A stretch of DNA of 64,000 nucleotides from DASRJG01 sp032124015. Its GTDB lineage: Bacteria > Acidobacteriota > Polarisedimenticolia > Polarisedimenticolales > DASRJG01. The stretch covers positions 34,740 to 98,739 of the forward strand of contig JAQBEH010000152.1 in the NCBI GenBank assembly GCA_032124015.1. The letters run 5' to 3'. Shown here piece by piece: positions 44,019 to 52,492 of the stretch. The notes beneath the pieces were generated by a model. It was not told the origin of the DNA, ran no database searches, and was given only the letters and a program-made list of their open reading frames with translations. A program made the translations under genes and the position numbers. Positions within the stretch are counted from its first letter, which is position 1. Every line of letters begins with the position of its first letter.

Positions 44019-44876
44019 TCAGAAATTGACCACCAGCGCCACGGCCAGGATCGTATCGGTCGAGTCGAAGGTGTAGAGCGCGTTGGGCGTGCCGATCGGA
44101 GCTCCGGCTTCGGGTTCGATGTACGTCTGCAGAGGCTCGTTGGAGTACAGCACGGTGTAGCTCAACTTCAGCGCCAAATTGTCTGTGAATCCCGCCGTCA
44201 ACGCGGTGACCGAGTTCACCCGCCAGGCGCTGCTCGTGTCGAAGTTCGTGAAGAGGTTCAAGTCTTCCGTGAGCTTCGATTTTTCGGAAATCTTGAACTC
44301 GTACCCCAAGTACGCCCGAATTCCGAAGAAATCCTCGGTCTGGGTCACGTCGGGAGGAGGAGGCACGAGCGGCACCTCTCGCGTGTAGTCGAGGCCGAGT
44401 TCCCCCTTCAGGAGGTTCCGGGCGTTCTTGACGAACGTGTAGCCGACGCCGCCGCTTGCGATGTACCGGTCGTCGATGCCGGCGAAGAAGTTCTGGTACC
44501 ACAAGGCACCGGTGTACCAGTAGAAGCGCTCCGAGATGTTCTGACGGTACACGAGGGCCAGCCCATAGCTCGACGCGGTGGTCGCAGTCGTGTCGGTGAC
44601 GACGGCCGTGCCGTAGGGCGGTGGGTTCGTGATGCTGCGGGTCGAGCTCTCCGCGTGCAGTGCGGCGGCGTCAAAAGTTAGCTCGGCCTTGGACCACGCG
44701 TACTTGAACTTGTTCGTAAACGCCAAATTCGTGCCTTCCGCGTTTCCGGTCGTCATCACGAAGCCGAACTCCGCAACATCCGACCAGGGCTTCTCCGGCG
44801 CATCCGCCGCGATCGCACCCGACACGCCAATGGACGCCATCACGGCACCCGCCAACAATCTCGCCCCTACGTTCAT
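44019..44876 (-). CDS. DUF481 outer-membrane beta-barrel protein
   Basis: A 285-aa exported protein with a cleavable signal peptide (LLAGAVMASIGVSGAIAA). Repeated amphipathic strands with aromatic girdle residues run through the mature part and the chain ends in VALVVNF, a C-terminal phenylalanine typical of Bam-inserted barrels. The early GFVMTTGNAEGTNLAFTNKFKY matches the DUF481 (putative salt-induced outer membrane protein) pattern. Its function is unknown. GAGGAGG precedes the ATG. It starts 31 bases after carB on the same strand, so it may be read from carB. Confidence 0.85.
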   Translation of the reverse strand: MNVGARLLAGAVMASIGVSGAIAADAPEKPWSDVAEFGFVMTTGNAEGTNLAFTNKFKYAWSKAELTFDAAALHAESSTRSITNPPPYGTAVVTDTTATTASSYGLALVYRQNISERFYWYTGALWYQNFFAGIDDRYIASGGVGYTFVKNARNLLKGELGLDYTREVPLVPPPPDVTQTEDFFGIRAYLGYEFKISEKSKLTEDLNLFTNFDTSSAWRVNSVTALTAGFTDNLALKLSYTVLYSNEPLQTYIEPEAGAPIGTPNALYTFDSTDTILAVALVVNF

Positions 44877-44907
44877 CGCGCTATCCTCCTCGTTTGGCTC
44901 CGCCCAG

Positions 44908-47900
44908 TCATCGGACGGGATAGATTTCTTGCAAGCTCCTCACGGTCAGAGCCCCTCGCTTCAGCGAACGGATCGCCTCCACAATCGCGTGGCCTCCGGA
45001 GAGCGTGGTGATCAGCGGAATTCCCCGCTGCGTTGCGGTTGTGCGCAGCGCCTTCTCGTCGAAGTACGAGGCCTTCCCGAGAGGCGTATTGATGACCAGT
45101 TGGATCGCGTCGTTTTTCATGAGGTCGACGGCGTTCGGCCGGCCCTCGAGCACCTTATAGACGTGAGCGCACGGGAGGTCGTTCGCGCGCAAGAACGCGG
45201 CGGTCCCGTTCGTCGCGACGAGGTCGAACCCCATCGCCACCAGCGCCCGCGCCAAAGGGAGCAACTGGGGCTTGTCGCGATCGATCACCGTCACGAACGC
45301 CGTGCCTTGAAGCGGGAGTTTCACGCCCGCACCGTAGCTGGCCTTAGCGAACGCCGCACCGAAGTCGTCGGCGAAGCCCATCACCTCCCCGGTGCTGCGC
45401 ATCTCGGGCCCCAGAACCGGGTCGTCTCCGGGAAACTTGGCGAACGGGAAGACCGAGGCCTTGACGAAACGGCCGTTGAGCGTGGGCTCGTCCAGCAACC
45501 CGAGGTCGGCGAGGGATTTACCGACCATGATCTTGGCCGCCAGACGGGCGAGAGGAACGCCGGTCGCCTTGGCGACGAACGGCACGGTACGGCTCGCTCT
45601 CGGGTTCACCTCGAGGACGTAGACGATTTCGTCCTTGATCGCGTACTGCACGTTCATCAGCCCCCGCACGTTGAGCGCCTTGGCGAGCCGGTGCGTGTAG
45701 TCTCGGATCACGTCCATTTGGGCGGAGACGACGGGGCTGTACGGGGGAAGCACGCACGACGAATCACCCGAATGGATCCCAGCCTCCTCAATGTGCTGCA
45801 TGATGCCGGCGACGACGACCCGCTCGCCGTCGCTCAAGGCGTCGACATCGACCTCGAAAGCGTCCTCGAGGAATCGATCGAGGAGGACCGGATGCTCCGG
45901 CGACGCCTCGACGGCGCGCCGCATGGTTTCGGCCAACCGCTCCTCGTCGTGCGTGACGAACATCGCGCGCCCGCCGAGAACGTAGGAGGGCCGCACCAGG
46001 AGGGGGTACCCGATGCGCCGGCCGACCTCGCGCGCCTCTTCGAGAGAACGCGCCGTGCCCCACGCCGGCGCGGGAATCTTCAGTTCCGCAAGGAGGGCCC
46101 CGAATCGCCGCCGGTCCTCGGCGAGGTCGATGGAATCGGGGGAGGTTCCGAGAATGGCGACCCCGCGCGCCTGCAGTGGGAGCGCCAGCCCGAGCGGCGT
46201 CTGGCCCCCGAACTGAACGATCACACCTTCGGGTCTCTCGATGTCGACGATGCGCAGCACGTCCTCGAGGGTCAGCGGCTCGAAGTAGAGGCGATCCGAC
46301 GTATCGTAGTCGGTGGACACGGTCTCGGGGTTGCAGTTGATCATGATGCTCTCGATCCCCTCCTCGCGGAGGGCAAACGAGGCGTGGCAGCAGCAGTAGT
46401 CGAACTCGATCCCCTGCCCGATGCGATTCGGCCCACCGCCTAGGATGATCACCTTGCGGCGATCGGTCGGACGCGACTCGTCCTCGTCTTCGTAGGTGGA
46501 GTACATGTATGACGTATTCGCGTCGAACTCAGCCGCGCACGTATCGATGCGCTTGTACACCGCCTCAATACCCGTCGCCTTGCGGCGCGCCCGAACGTCG
46601 TCTTCCGAAGCCTCGAGCAGGTACGCGAGTTGGCGGTCCGAAAAACCGGCGCGCTTCGCGTTGCGCAGCAAGTCGTTCGACAGTCCGGAAAGATCGAAGC
46701 TCGACAGTTTTTTCTCGAACGCGACCAACTCTTCGATCTGGCGGAGAAACCACGGGTCGATCTTGGTCAGGCCGGCCAGTTCCTCGACCGTCATCCCATT
46801 TTGAAACGCATGGTGGATGTAGAACATTCTCTCGCAGTTCGGCGTGATCAGCTTCTCCCGAAGTCGCGTCGGGTCGATCCGGTCCTTCCCGTCGGCCGCG
46901 AGACCGCTGCGGCCGATCTCGAGCGAGCGGAGTGCTTTTTGCAGGGCTTCCTTGAAGGTCCTCCCGATCGCCATCGCCTCGCCGACCGACTTCATCTGGG
47001 TGCCCAGCGTCGCGGAGGTCGCCGGAAACTTCTCGAACGCCCACCTCGGGATCTTGACGACGACGTAGTCGAGCGTCGGCTCGAAGGACGACGGGGTGGA
47101 TTTCGTGATGTCGTTCGGGATCTCGTCGAGCGAGTACCCGACCGCGAGCTTGGCGGCGATCTTCGCAATGGGGAAACCCGTCGCCTTCGAGGCGAGCGCC
47201 GACGAGCGAGAGACCCGGGGGTTCATCTCGATGACGACGCGCCGTCCGGTTTTCGGCTCAACCGCGAACTGGATGTTGGAGCCGCCCGTTTCGACGCCGA
47301 CTTCGCGGATGACACGGATCGCCTCGTCGCGCATCGCCTGGTATTCCTTGTCGGTGAGGGTCATCGCGGGAGCGACCGTGATCGAATCGCCGGTGTGAAC
47401 GCCCATCGCATCGAAATTTTCGATCGAGCAGATGATGACGACGTTGTCCTTCAGATCGCGCATCACCTCGAGCTCGTATTCCTTCCAGCCGAGCACGGAC
47501 TCCTCGATGAGGACCTGGTGCGTCGGACTGGCGTCGAGCCCCGCCCCGACGATTTCCTCGAACTCTTCCCTGTTGTAGGCGATCCCGCCACCCGTGCCGC
47601 CCAACGTGAACGACGGCCTGACGATCGCCGGGAATCCCACATGGTCGAGCAGAGCGAAGGCCTCGTCGAGCGTGGTCGCCGTCCCACTCTTCAGAGTCAG
47701 GAGCCCGATGCGGGCCATGGCTTCCTTGAACGCCAGCCGATCCTCGGCGACCTGGATCGAGCGCAAGTTCGCCCCGATCATCTCGACGCCGTACGTTTCG
47801 AGGGTGCCACGCTCGCACAGCGCAACGGCGAGGTTCAGGGCGGTCTGTCCCCCCACCGTGGGGAGAAGCGCGTCGGGTCTCTCCCGCGCGATGACGAGTT

Positions 47901-48123
47901 CCAAGATCTCGGGGATCAGCGGCTCGATGTAGGTCCGGTCCGCCGTCTGCGGATCGGTCATGATCGTCGCCGGGTTCGAGTTGACGAGGACGACCTCGTA
48001 TCCCTCCTCTTTCAGCGCCTTGCACGCTTGCGTCCCCGAGTAGTCGAACTCGCACCCCTGCCCGATGACGATCGGACCCGAGCCGATCACCAGGATTTTG
48101 CGGATGTCGGTGCGCTTCGGCAC
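44908..48123 (-). CDS. carB: Carbamoyl-phosphate synthase large subunit
   Basis: Full-length synthetase (1071 aa) with two homologous ATP-grasp halves, an oligomerisation domain between them and a C-terminal MGS-like allosteric domain (about 930-1071). The N-terminal half starts KRTDIRKILVIGSGPIVIGQ with the GGTGGGIAYNREEF loop; the second half repeats as KVIILGGGPNRIGQGIEFDYCC. It makes carbamoyl phosphate for PyrB and for arginine. The GTG start follows GGGGGAG. carA is not near. The start lies 18 bases past the intrinsic terminator of the ribosomal cluster, with no room for a promoter between. Confidence 0.97.
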   Translation of the reverse strand: MPKRTDIRKILVIGSGPIVIGQGCEFDYSGTQACKALKEEGYEVVLVNSNPATIMTDPQTADRTYIEPLIPEILELVIARERPDALLPTVGGQTALNLAVALCERGTLETYGVEMIGANLRSIQVAEDRLAFKEAMARIGLLTLKSGTATTLDEAFALLDHVGFPAIVRPSFTLGGTGGGIAYNREEFEEIVGAGLDASPTHQVLIEESVLGWKEYELEVMRDLKDNVVIICSIENFDAMGVHTGDSITVAPAMTLTDKEYQAMRDEAIRVIREVGVETGGSNIQFAVEPKTGRRVVIEMNPRVSRSSALASKATGFPIAKIAAKLAVGYSLDEIPNDITKSTPSSFEPTLDYVVVKIPRWAFEKFPATSATLGTQMKSVGEAMAIGRTFKEALQKALRSLEIGRSGLAADGKDRIDPTRLREKLITPNCERMFYIHHAFQNGMTVEELAGLTKIDPWFLRQIEELVAFEKKLSSFDLSGLSNDLLRNAKRAGFSDRQLAYLLEASEDDVRARRKATGIEAVYKRIDTCAAEFDANTSYMYSTYEDEDESRPTDRRKVIILGGGPNRIGQGIEFDYCCCHASFALREEGIESIMINCNPETVSTDYDTSDRLYFEPLTLEDVLRIVDIERPEGVIVQFGGQTPLGLALPLQARGVAILGTSPDSIDLAEDRRRFGALLAELKIPAPAWGTARSLEEAREVGRRIGYPLLVRPSYVLGGRAMFVTHDEERLAETMRRAVEASPEHPVLLDRFLEDAFEVDVDALSDGERVVVAGIMQHIEEAGIHSGDSSCVLPPYSPVVSAQMDVIRDYTHRLAKALNVRGLMNVQYAIKDEIVYVLEVNPRASRTVPFVAKATGVPLARLAAKIMVGKSLADLGLLDEPTLNGRFVKASVFPFAKFPGDDPVLGPEMRSTGEVMGFADDFGAAFAKASYGAGVKLPLQGTAFVTVIDRDKPQLLPLARALVAMGFDLVATNGTAAFLRANDLPCAHVYKVLEGRPNAVDLMKNDAIQLVINTPLGKASYFDEKALRTTATQRGIPLITTLSGGHAIVEAIRSLKRGALTVRSLQEIYPVR

Positions 48124-48141
48124 GTGGCTCCCCCCGCTCCT

Positions 48142-48170
48142 AAAAAAAGAGGGAGCCTGAAGGCTCCCTC
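48142..48170 (-). terminator. Intrinsic terminator after rplQ, before carB
   Basis: On the minus strand GAGGGAGCC (48170-48162) pairs perfectly with GGCTCCCTC (48157-48149) around the loop TTCA, followed by seven T (48148-48142). It is the strongest terminator in the window and closes the ribosomal cluster. Because carB begins only 18 bases later, partial readthrough or attenuation is needed for carB expression. Confidence 0.93.
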
Positions 48171-48197
48171 TCGATGCTGATTCTTGTGCGCATGAGC

Positions 48198-48806
48198 CTA
48201 GGACCCCGACTTACCCACCTTCCGGGTCGCGGCTCCGGACTTGGACTTGCCCTTCGATTCGGTTCTCGTTTTGGTCGCGCCCTTCGTCCGCGAGGACTTC
48301 TTGGCCGCGGCATCGTCCGCGTCACGCCCGGGCTTGGCCGTCTTCTCGGCCTTCGGCTTGGCGGCAGATTTGCCCTTCGTTTCTTTCTTTTCGGCGGTCT
48401 CGGGAGTCGCGGCGGCACCCGAGGGTGGCGTGGCGGCCTTCTTCCCGACCTCGGCGCCGATGAGTTCGATCAAAGCCATCTCGGCGTTGTCTCCCCGGCG
48501 GGGCCCGAGCTTGATGATCCGGGTGTAACCACCCGGCCGTTGGGCAAAGCGCGACGAGATCGTGTCGAACATCTTTGAGACGACGTCCTTGTCGTGAATG
48601 TCCCGCAGGACGAGGCGACGCGCGTGCAGGGTTTCGCGCTTCGAAAGCGTGATCAATTTCTCAGCGAAAGGCCGCAGCTCTTTCGCCTTCATGAGCGTCG
48701 TCCGGATCCGTTCATGGCGGAACAACTCGGTGGAAAGGTTCCGGAGCAGCGCCGTCCTGTGCATCGACGTGCGCCCGAGCTTCCGGCCCGCGACCCTGTG
48801 CTTCAT
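48198..48806 (-). CDS. rplQ: 50S ribosomal protein L17 with long basic C-terminal tail
   Basis: L17 sits near the exit tunnel of the large subunit. Residues 1-123 are standard (MKHRVAGRKLGRTSMHRTAL, then YTRIIKLGPRRGDNAEMALIEL). They are followed by a 79-residue low-complexity tail rich in Lys, Ala, Ser and Thr, which roughly two-thirds lengthens the usual 120-residue protein. The tail stays open to a clean stop 28 bases before the terminator and shows no frameshift. GGAG precedes the ATG. It is the last gene of the alpha operon. Confidence 0.95.
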   Translation of the reverse strand: MKHRVAGRKLGRTSMHRTALLRNLSTELFRHERIRTTLMKAKELRPFAEKLITLSKRETLHARRLVLRDIHDKDVVSKMFDTISSRFAQRPGGYTRIIKLGPRRGDNAEMALIELIGAEVGKKAATPPSGAAATPETAEKKETKGKSAAKPKAEKTAKPGRDADDAAAKKSSRTKGATKTRTESKGKSKSGAATRKVGKSGS

Positions 48807-48830
48807 CGTTCGATCTCCGTCCTTAGGCCG

Positions 48831-49811
48831 CTAGCTGCGGGCCTTGAGCTTTCTCGCTTCGACGTTCATGCCGAGCGAAAGACCCATCTCCGCAAGAATG
48901 TCCTTGATCTCGTTCAGGGACTTCCGGCCGAAATTCTTGGTCTTCAACATCTCGGGCTCGGTCTTCGTGACGAGGTCGTAAATCGTCTTGATGTTGGCGT
49001 TTTTGAGGCAGTTGTACGAACGGACCGACAGCTCGAGTTCGTCCACCGAGCGATTCAATTGATCGAGCACCCGCTCGTCTTCGGTGGTCGGGAAATCGAC
49101 CACGTCGTCGTTGGCCTCTTCGAAGTTGATGAAGATCGCCATGTGGTCCTTCAGGATCTTGGCCGCCATCGCGACGGCGTCCTGAGGCGTGATCGCGCCG
49201 TTGGTCCAGACCTCCAGGGTCAGGCGATCGTAGTCGGTTTTCTGGCCCAAACGGGCGTCTTCGACGATGTAGTTGACCTTGCGAACCGGGGCGTGGATCG
49301 AATCGACGGGGATGTAGCCGATGCCCAAGTCCTCGTCGAAGTTCCGATCGGCGGAAACGTACCCGCGTCCCTTGCGCAGGCGCATCTCCATCGAGAGTTT
49401 GCCCTCTTCGGACAACGTCGCAATCGGCGCCTCCGGATCCAGCACCTCGACGTTTGCGCTCGCTTGGATGTCCCCCGCCTTGACCGTTCGCGGGCCCACG
49501 GCGTGAACCACGAGGGTCTCCGCATGGTCGCTGTGGCAGCGGAAGGGAATCTGCTTGAGGTTGAGGATGATGTCCGTCGTGTCTTCGACGACGCCGGGGA
49601 CCGACGAGAACTCGTGCAAGACGCCGTCGATCTTCACGGCGGTGATCGCCGCGCCCTCAACCGACGACAGCAGGATCCGCCTCAAGGCGTTGCCGATCGT
49701 CGTTCCGAAACCGCGCTCGAACGGCTGAGCGGAGAAGCGTCCAAACTTCGGGGTCAGCGTTTCGCGCTCGACCTCGAGACGTTTCGGCCTCTGAAATCCC
49801 TTCCAAAGCAT
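48831..49811 (-). CDS. rpoA: RNA polymerase alpha subunit
   Basis: A 326-aa subunit. The N-terminal assembly domain has GFGTTIGNALRRILLSSVEGAAIT, which dimerises and binds beta and beta'. The C-terminal domain (about 245-310) has LSVRSYNCLKNANIKTIYDLV and NFGRKSLNEIKDIL, contacting UP elements and activators. ATG 49811 is preferred, five bases after GGAGG; a GTG one codon earlier is too close to it. It lies between rpsD and rplQ in the usual alpha-operon order. Confidence 0.97.
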   Translation of the reverse strand: MLWKGFQRPKRLEVERETLTPKFGRFSAQPFERGFGTTIGNALRRILLSSVEGAAITAVKIDGVLHEFSSVPGVVEDTTDIILNLKQIPFRCHSDHAETLVVHAVGPRTVKAGDIQASANVEVLDPEAPIATLSEEGKLSMEMRLRKGRGYVSADRNFDEDLGIGYIPVDSIHAPVRKVNYIVEDARLGQKTDYDRLTLEVWTNGAITPQDAVAMAAKILKDHMAIFINFEEANDDVVDFPTTEDERVLDQLNRSVDELELSVRSYNCLKNANIKTIYDLVTKTEPEMLKTKNFGRKSLNEIKDILAEMGLSLGMNVEARKLKARS

Positions 49812-49850
49812 CACAACCTCCCACGGGGCCTTCAGTTCCCCACGACCGGC

Positions 49851-50477
49851 CTACTTCGAGTAGAGCTCGACGATCAACTGCTCCTGGATCGGCAAGGCGA
49901 TGTCCTCGCGAACCGGAAGCTGCTTCACCGTCCCCTGGAAACGATCGGCGTCGAGCTCAAGCCATCCGGGAACGCCACGACCCTTCGCCGTATCCAGGCA
50001 CATCTTGATCAATTCGTTCTTTCGGGAATCTTCCTTGAGGGAAATCAACGCCCCCGCCTTGACCAGACTCGACGGGATGTCCACCCGACGGCCGTTCACG
50101 AGAATGTGCCCGTGCGCCACGAGTTGTCTCGCCGCGGAGCGGGAGAAGGCGAATCCCAGTCGGTAGACGACGTTATCCAGCCGGCATTCGAGCATCTGGA
50201 GCAAGTTGGATCCGGTGATGCCCTTCTTTCGTGCGGCCGTGGCGAAGTAGTTGCGGAACTGGCGCTCGAGAACACCGTACATCCGCTTGACCTTCTGCTT
50301 CTCTCTCAGCTGCACGCCATAGGCCTGGACCTTCGTGCGGCGCCTTCCGTGCTGGCCGGGGGCGTACCCTCGGCGTTCGAACGCGCACTTTTCTTTGAAG
50401 CACCTATCGCCCTTCAGGAAGAGCTTCATCCCTTCCCGCCGACAGAGCCTGCAAACCGATCCGGTCGTTCTCGCCAC
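49851..50477 (-). CDS. rpsD: 30S ribosomal protein S4 (zinc-binding form)
   Basis: A 208-aa primary 16S-binding protein that also acts in translation fidelity. Four N-terminal cysteines at 9, 12, 26 and 31 (CRLC and CFKEKC) are the zinc-binding C+ form. The S4 RNA-binding domain follows from about 95 (MLECRLDNVVYRLGFAFSRSAARQLVAHGHILVNG). The start is GTG 50477, with GAGGAT upstream. In other bacteria S4 autoregulates the alpha operon by mRNA binding; no such fold was identified here. Confidence 0.97.
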   Translation of the reverse strand: MARTTGSVCRLCRREGMKLFLKGDRCFKEKCAFERRGYAPGQHGRRRTKVQAYGVQLREKQKVKRMYGVLERQFRNYFATAARKKGITGSNLLQMLECRLDNVVYRLGFAFSRSAARQLVAHGHILVNGRRVDIPSSLVKAGALISLKEDSRKNELIKMCLDTAKGRGVPGWLELDADRFQGTVKQLPVREDIALPIQEQLIVELYSK

Positions 50478-50496
50478 GATGTGAATCCTCCCTACA

Positions 50497-50898
50497 TCAG
50501 ACGCGGCGCCGCTTCGGAGGGCGGCAACCGTTGTGCGGTATCGGCGTCACGTCCTTGATCGACTTGACGTCCATTCCCGCGGTCTGCAGCGCGCGGATCG
50601 ACGATTCGCGCCCGGCCCCCGGGCCCTTCACGCGGACATCGAGCGACCGCACACCGTGCTCTTTCGCCGCGGTGCCGGCGGCCTGGGCCGCGGTCTGAGC
50701 CGCGAAGGGTGTTCCCTTGCGCGAGCCCTTGAATCCCTGAACCCCAGACGACGACCACGAGAGCACGTTCCCCTTGGGGTCGGTGATCGTCACGATCGTG
50801 TTGTTGAAGGACGCGTGGATGTTTGCCACGCCGTGAGGGATGTTCTTCTTTTCCTTCTTGCCGCCCTTCTTGCCGGGCGCCTTCGTTGCCTTAGCCAT
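50497..50898 (-). CDS. rpsK: 30S ribosomal protein S11
   Basis: S11 (133 aa) forms part of the platform of the small subunit near the mRNA exit. The conserved GVANIHASFNNTIVTITD and the C-terminal IKDVTPIPHNGCRPPKRRRV are present. The N-terminal 20 residues are a lysine-rich extension (KATKAPGKKGGKKEKK), common in this protein. It lies 10 bases after rpsM and 19 bases before rpsD, in standard order. Confidence 0.97.
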   Translation of the reverse strand: MAKATKAPGKKGGKKEKKNIPHGVANIHASFNNTIVTITDPKGNVLSWSSSGVQGFKGSRKGTPFAAQTAAQAAGTAAKEHGVRSLDVRVKGPGAGRESSIRALQTAGMDVKSIKDVTPIPHNGCRPPKRRRV

Positions 50899-50908
50899 GC
50901 TTCAACCC

Positions 50909-51295
50909 CTAGCCCTTCTTCCCGGTCGTTTTCTTCTTGCCGGCGATGGAACGACGCGGCCCGCGACGGGTCCTCGCGTTCGTGTGCGTGCGCTGTCCCC
51001 GGCAAGGAAGGTTGCGGCGGTGGCGCATGCCGCGGTACGAGCCGATCTCGATCAGTCGCTTGATGTCCATGCCGACGCTCTTGCGCAGATCGCCCTCGAC
51101 GCGCCCCTCCGTGTTGATGACGCGCGTGATGCGCAGGACTTCGTCCTCGGAGAGGTCCTTCACGCGCACATCGGGCTTGACGTTCGCCTTTGCGATGATC
51201 GTCAGGGCGCGAGGCCGACCGATCCCGAAGATGTACGTGAGTCCGATCTCGACCCGCTTGCTCGGCGGCAGGTCAACGCCCGCGATACGTGCCAC
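50909..51295 (-). CDS. rpsM: 30S ribosomal protein S13
   Basis: S13 (128 aa) sits in the head of the small subunit and contacts S19 and the P-site tRNA through its basic tail. It begins MARIAGVDLPPSKRVEIGLTY and has GSYRGMRHRRNLPCRGQRTHTNARTRRG near the end, both diagnostic. The first gene after rpmJ in the alpha operon, with an 11-base gap. GGAGGTATTCC precedes the ATG. Confidence 0.97.
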   Translation of the reverse strand: MARIAGVDLPPSKRVEIGLTYIFGIGRPRALTIIAKANVKPDVRVKDLSEDEVLRITRVINTEGRVEGDLRKSVGMDIKRLIEIGSYRGMRHRRNLPCRGQRTHTNARTRRGPRRSIAGKKKTTGKKG

Positions 51296-51306
51296 GGAAT
51301 ACCTCC

Positions 51307-51420
51307 TCAGCCCTGGCGCTGCTTGTGTTTCGGGTTCTCGCAGACGACCCGAACCACACGCTTACGCTTCACGATCTTGCATTTGTCGCAGATTTTCTTC
51401 ACCGAGGTCCGGACCTTCAT
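51307..51420 (-). CDS. rpmJ: 50S ribosomal protein L36 (zinc form)
   Basis: A 37-residue protein read directly from the sequence between infA and rpsM. It begins MKVRTSVKKICDKCKIVKRK. Cysteines 11, 14 and 27 and histidine 32 form the zinc site of the C+ version of L36, at the base of the large-subunit stalk. Its position between infA and rpsM is the usual one. GGAG lies upstream of the ATG. Confidence 0.95.
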   Translation of the reverse strand: MKVRTSVKKICDKCKIVKRKRVVRVVCENPKHKQRQG

Positions 51421-51444
51421 GACGCCTTTTCTCCTCGACCCGAG

Positions 51445-51663
51445 CTACTTGTAACGGTAGACAATGCGCCCCCGCGTCAAATCGTAGGGGGAGAGTTCCA
51501 CCAAGACGCGATCGCCCGGGAGGATGCGGATGAAGTGCTTGCGCATCTTCCCCGAGATGTGGGCGAGCACGCGGTGCTTGTTCTCGAGCTCGACGCGGAA
51601 CATCGCGTTCGGCAGCGGCTCGACCACCGTGGCTTCGACCTGAATCGCCTCTTCCTTCGACAT
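51445..51663 (-). CDS. infA: Translation initiation factor IF-1
   Basis: IF-1 (72 aa), a small OB-fold protein that binds the A site of the 30S subunit and helps IF-2 and IF-3. It carries VVEPLPNAMFRVELENKHRVLAHISGKMRK and RGRIVYRYK, both diagnostic. ATG 51663 is chosen because the standard protein begins MSKEEAIQVEATV; a TTG four codons upstream is rejected. It follows map by 30 bases and precedes rpmJ. Confidence 0.96.
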   Translation of the reverse strand: MSKEEAIQVEATVVEPLPNAMFRVELENKHRVLAHISGKMRKHFIRILPGDRVLVELSPYDLTRGRIVYRYK

Positions 51664-51693
51664 CGTCTGTTCCAACTCCCCTCCCGCGCCGCG

Positions 51694-52485
51694 TCAGGCG
51701 GCCACGGATACCGGATCGCCCAACACCTTCGGCCCGCCGTCCGTCACGGCCACCGACAACTCGAAGTGCGCGGACAGGCTTCCGTCTTTCGTGCGTGCGG
51801 TCCAACCGTCCTCCGCCGAAAGCACGACCTCGGGGCCCCCGGCGTTCACCATCGGCTCGATGGCGAGCACCATCCCGGGCGCCAAACGCATTCCGCGTCC
51901 GGGAGCTCCGAAGTTCGGAATTTGCGGTTCTTCGTGAAGGCTCGCGCCAATGCCGTGTCCGACAAACTCCCGGACGACGGAGAATCCGTGCGCCTCGACG
52001 TGCGACTGAACCGCAAATCCGATGTCCGACACACGGCGCCCCGGGCGAACCTGCTCGACGGCCCTCAGGAGAGAATCCCGGGTCACGTCGAGGAGCCGCC
52101 GGGCCTCCGGAGCGATGATCCCGACGGGGAAGGTCTCCGCGGCGTCGCCGTAGTACCCCTTGTAGAGGATACCGAGATCCACGGAGAGAATGTCGCCCTC
52201 ACGCAGGACGGTCCGCTCGCACGGCACGCCGTGCACGACCTCGTCGTTGAGGGAGGCGCAAACCGTTCCGGGGAAATCGTGGCCGTCGTTGCGATGAGGA
52301 TAACCCTTGAACGCCGGGACGCCTCCGGTCTCGCGGATGCGCTTTTCGGCAAAGCGATCAACGTCGATCGTCGAGACTCCGGGACGAACGAACGTGCGCA
52401 AATCCGTGAGGATTCCACGGATGATGCGGTTGGCCTCGTCCATCAGGGCGATCTCCGCGGGAGACTTGAGCGTCGTCCGTGTCAC
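51694..52485 (-). CDS. map: Methionine aminopeptidase, type I
   Basis: A 263-aa metallo-enzyme that removes the initiator methionine from new proteins. The pita-bread fold markers are present: CASLNDEVVHGVP, SVDLGILYKGYYGDAAETFPVG with the two metal-bridging aspartates, FVGHGIGASLHEEP with the metal histidine, and AIEPMVNAGG with a metal glutamate. No N-terminal zinc finger, so type Ia. The start is GTG 52485, 7 bases after adk. Together with adk it is a usual insert between secY and infA. Confidence 0.96.
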   Translation of the reverse strand: MTRTTLKSPAEIALMDEANRIIRGILTDLRTFVRPGVSTIDVDRFAEKRIRETGGVPAFKGYPHRNDGHDFPGTVCASLNDEVVHGVPCERTVLREGDILSVDLGILYKGYYGDAAETFPVGIIAPEARRLLDVTRDSLLRAVEQVRPGRRVSDIGFAVQSHVEAHGFSVVREFVGHGIGASLHEEPQIPNFGAPGRGMRLAPGMVLAIEPMVNAGGPEVVLSAEDGWTARTKDGSLSAHFELSVAVTDGGPKVLGDPVSVAA

Positions 52486-52492
52486 GTTCGTC

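Noticed and set aside
48594..50558. 654-codon plus-strand open frame opposite rplQ, rpoA and rpsD
   Set aside because: Antisense to three ribosomal/RNA polymerase genes; no recognisable domain or ribosome-binding site.
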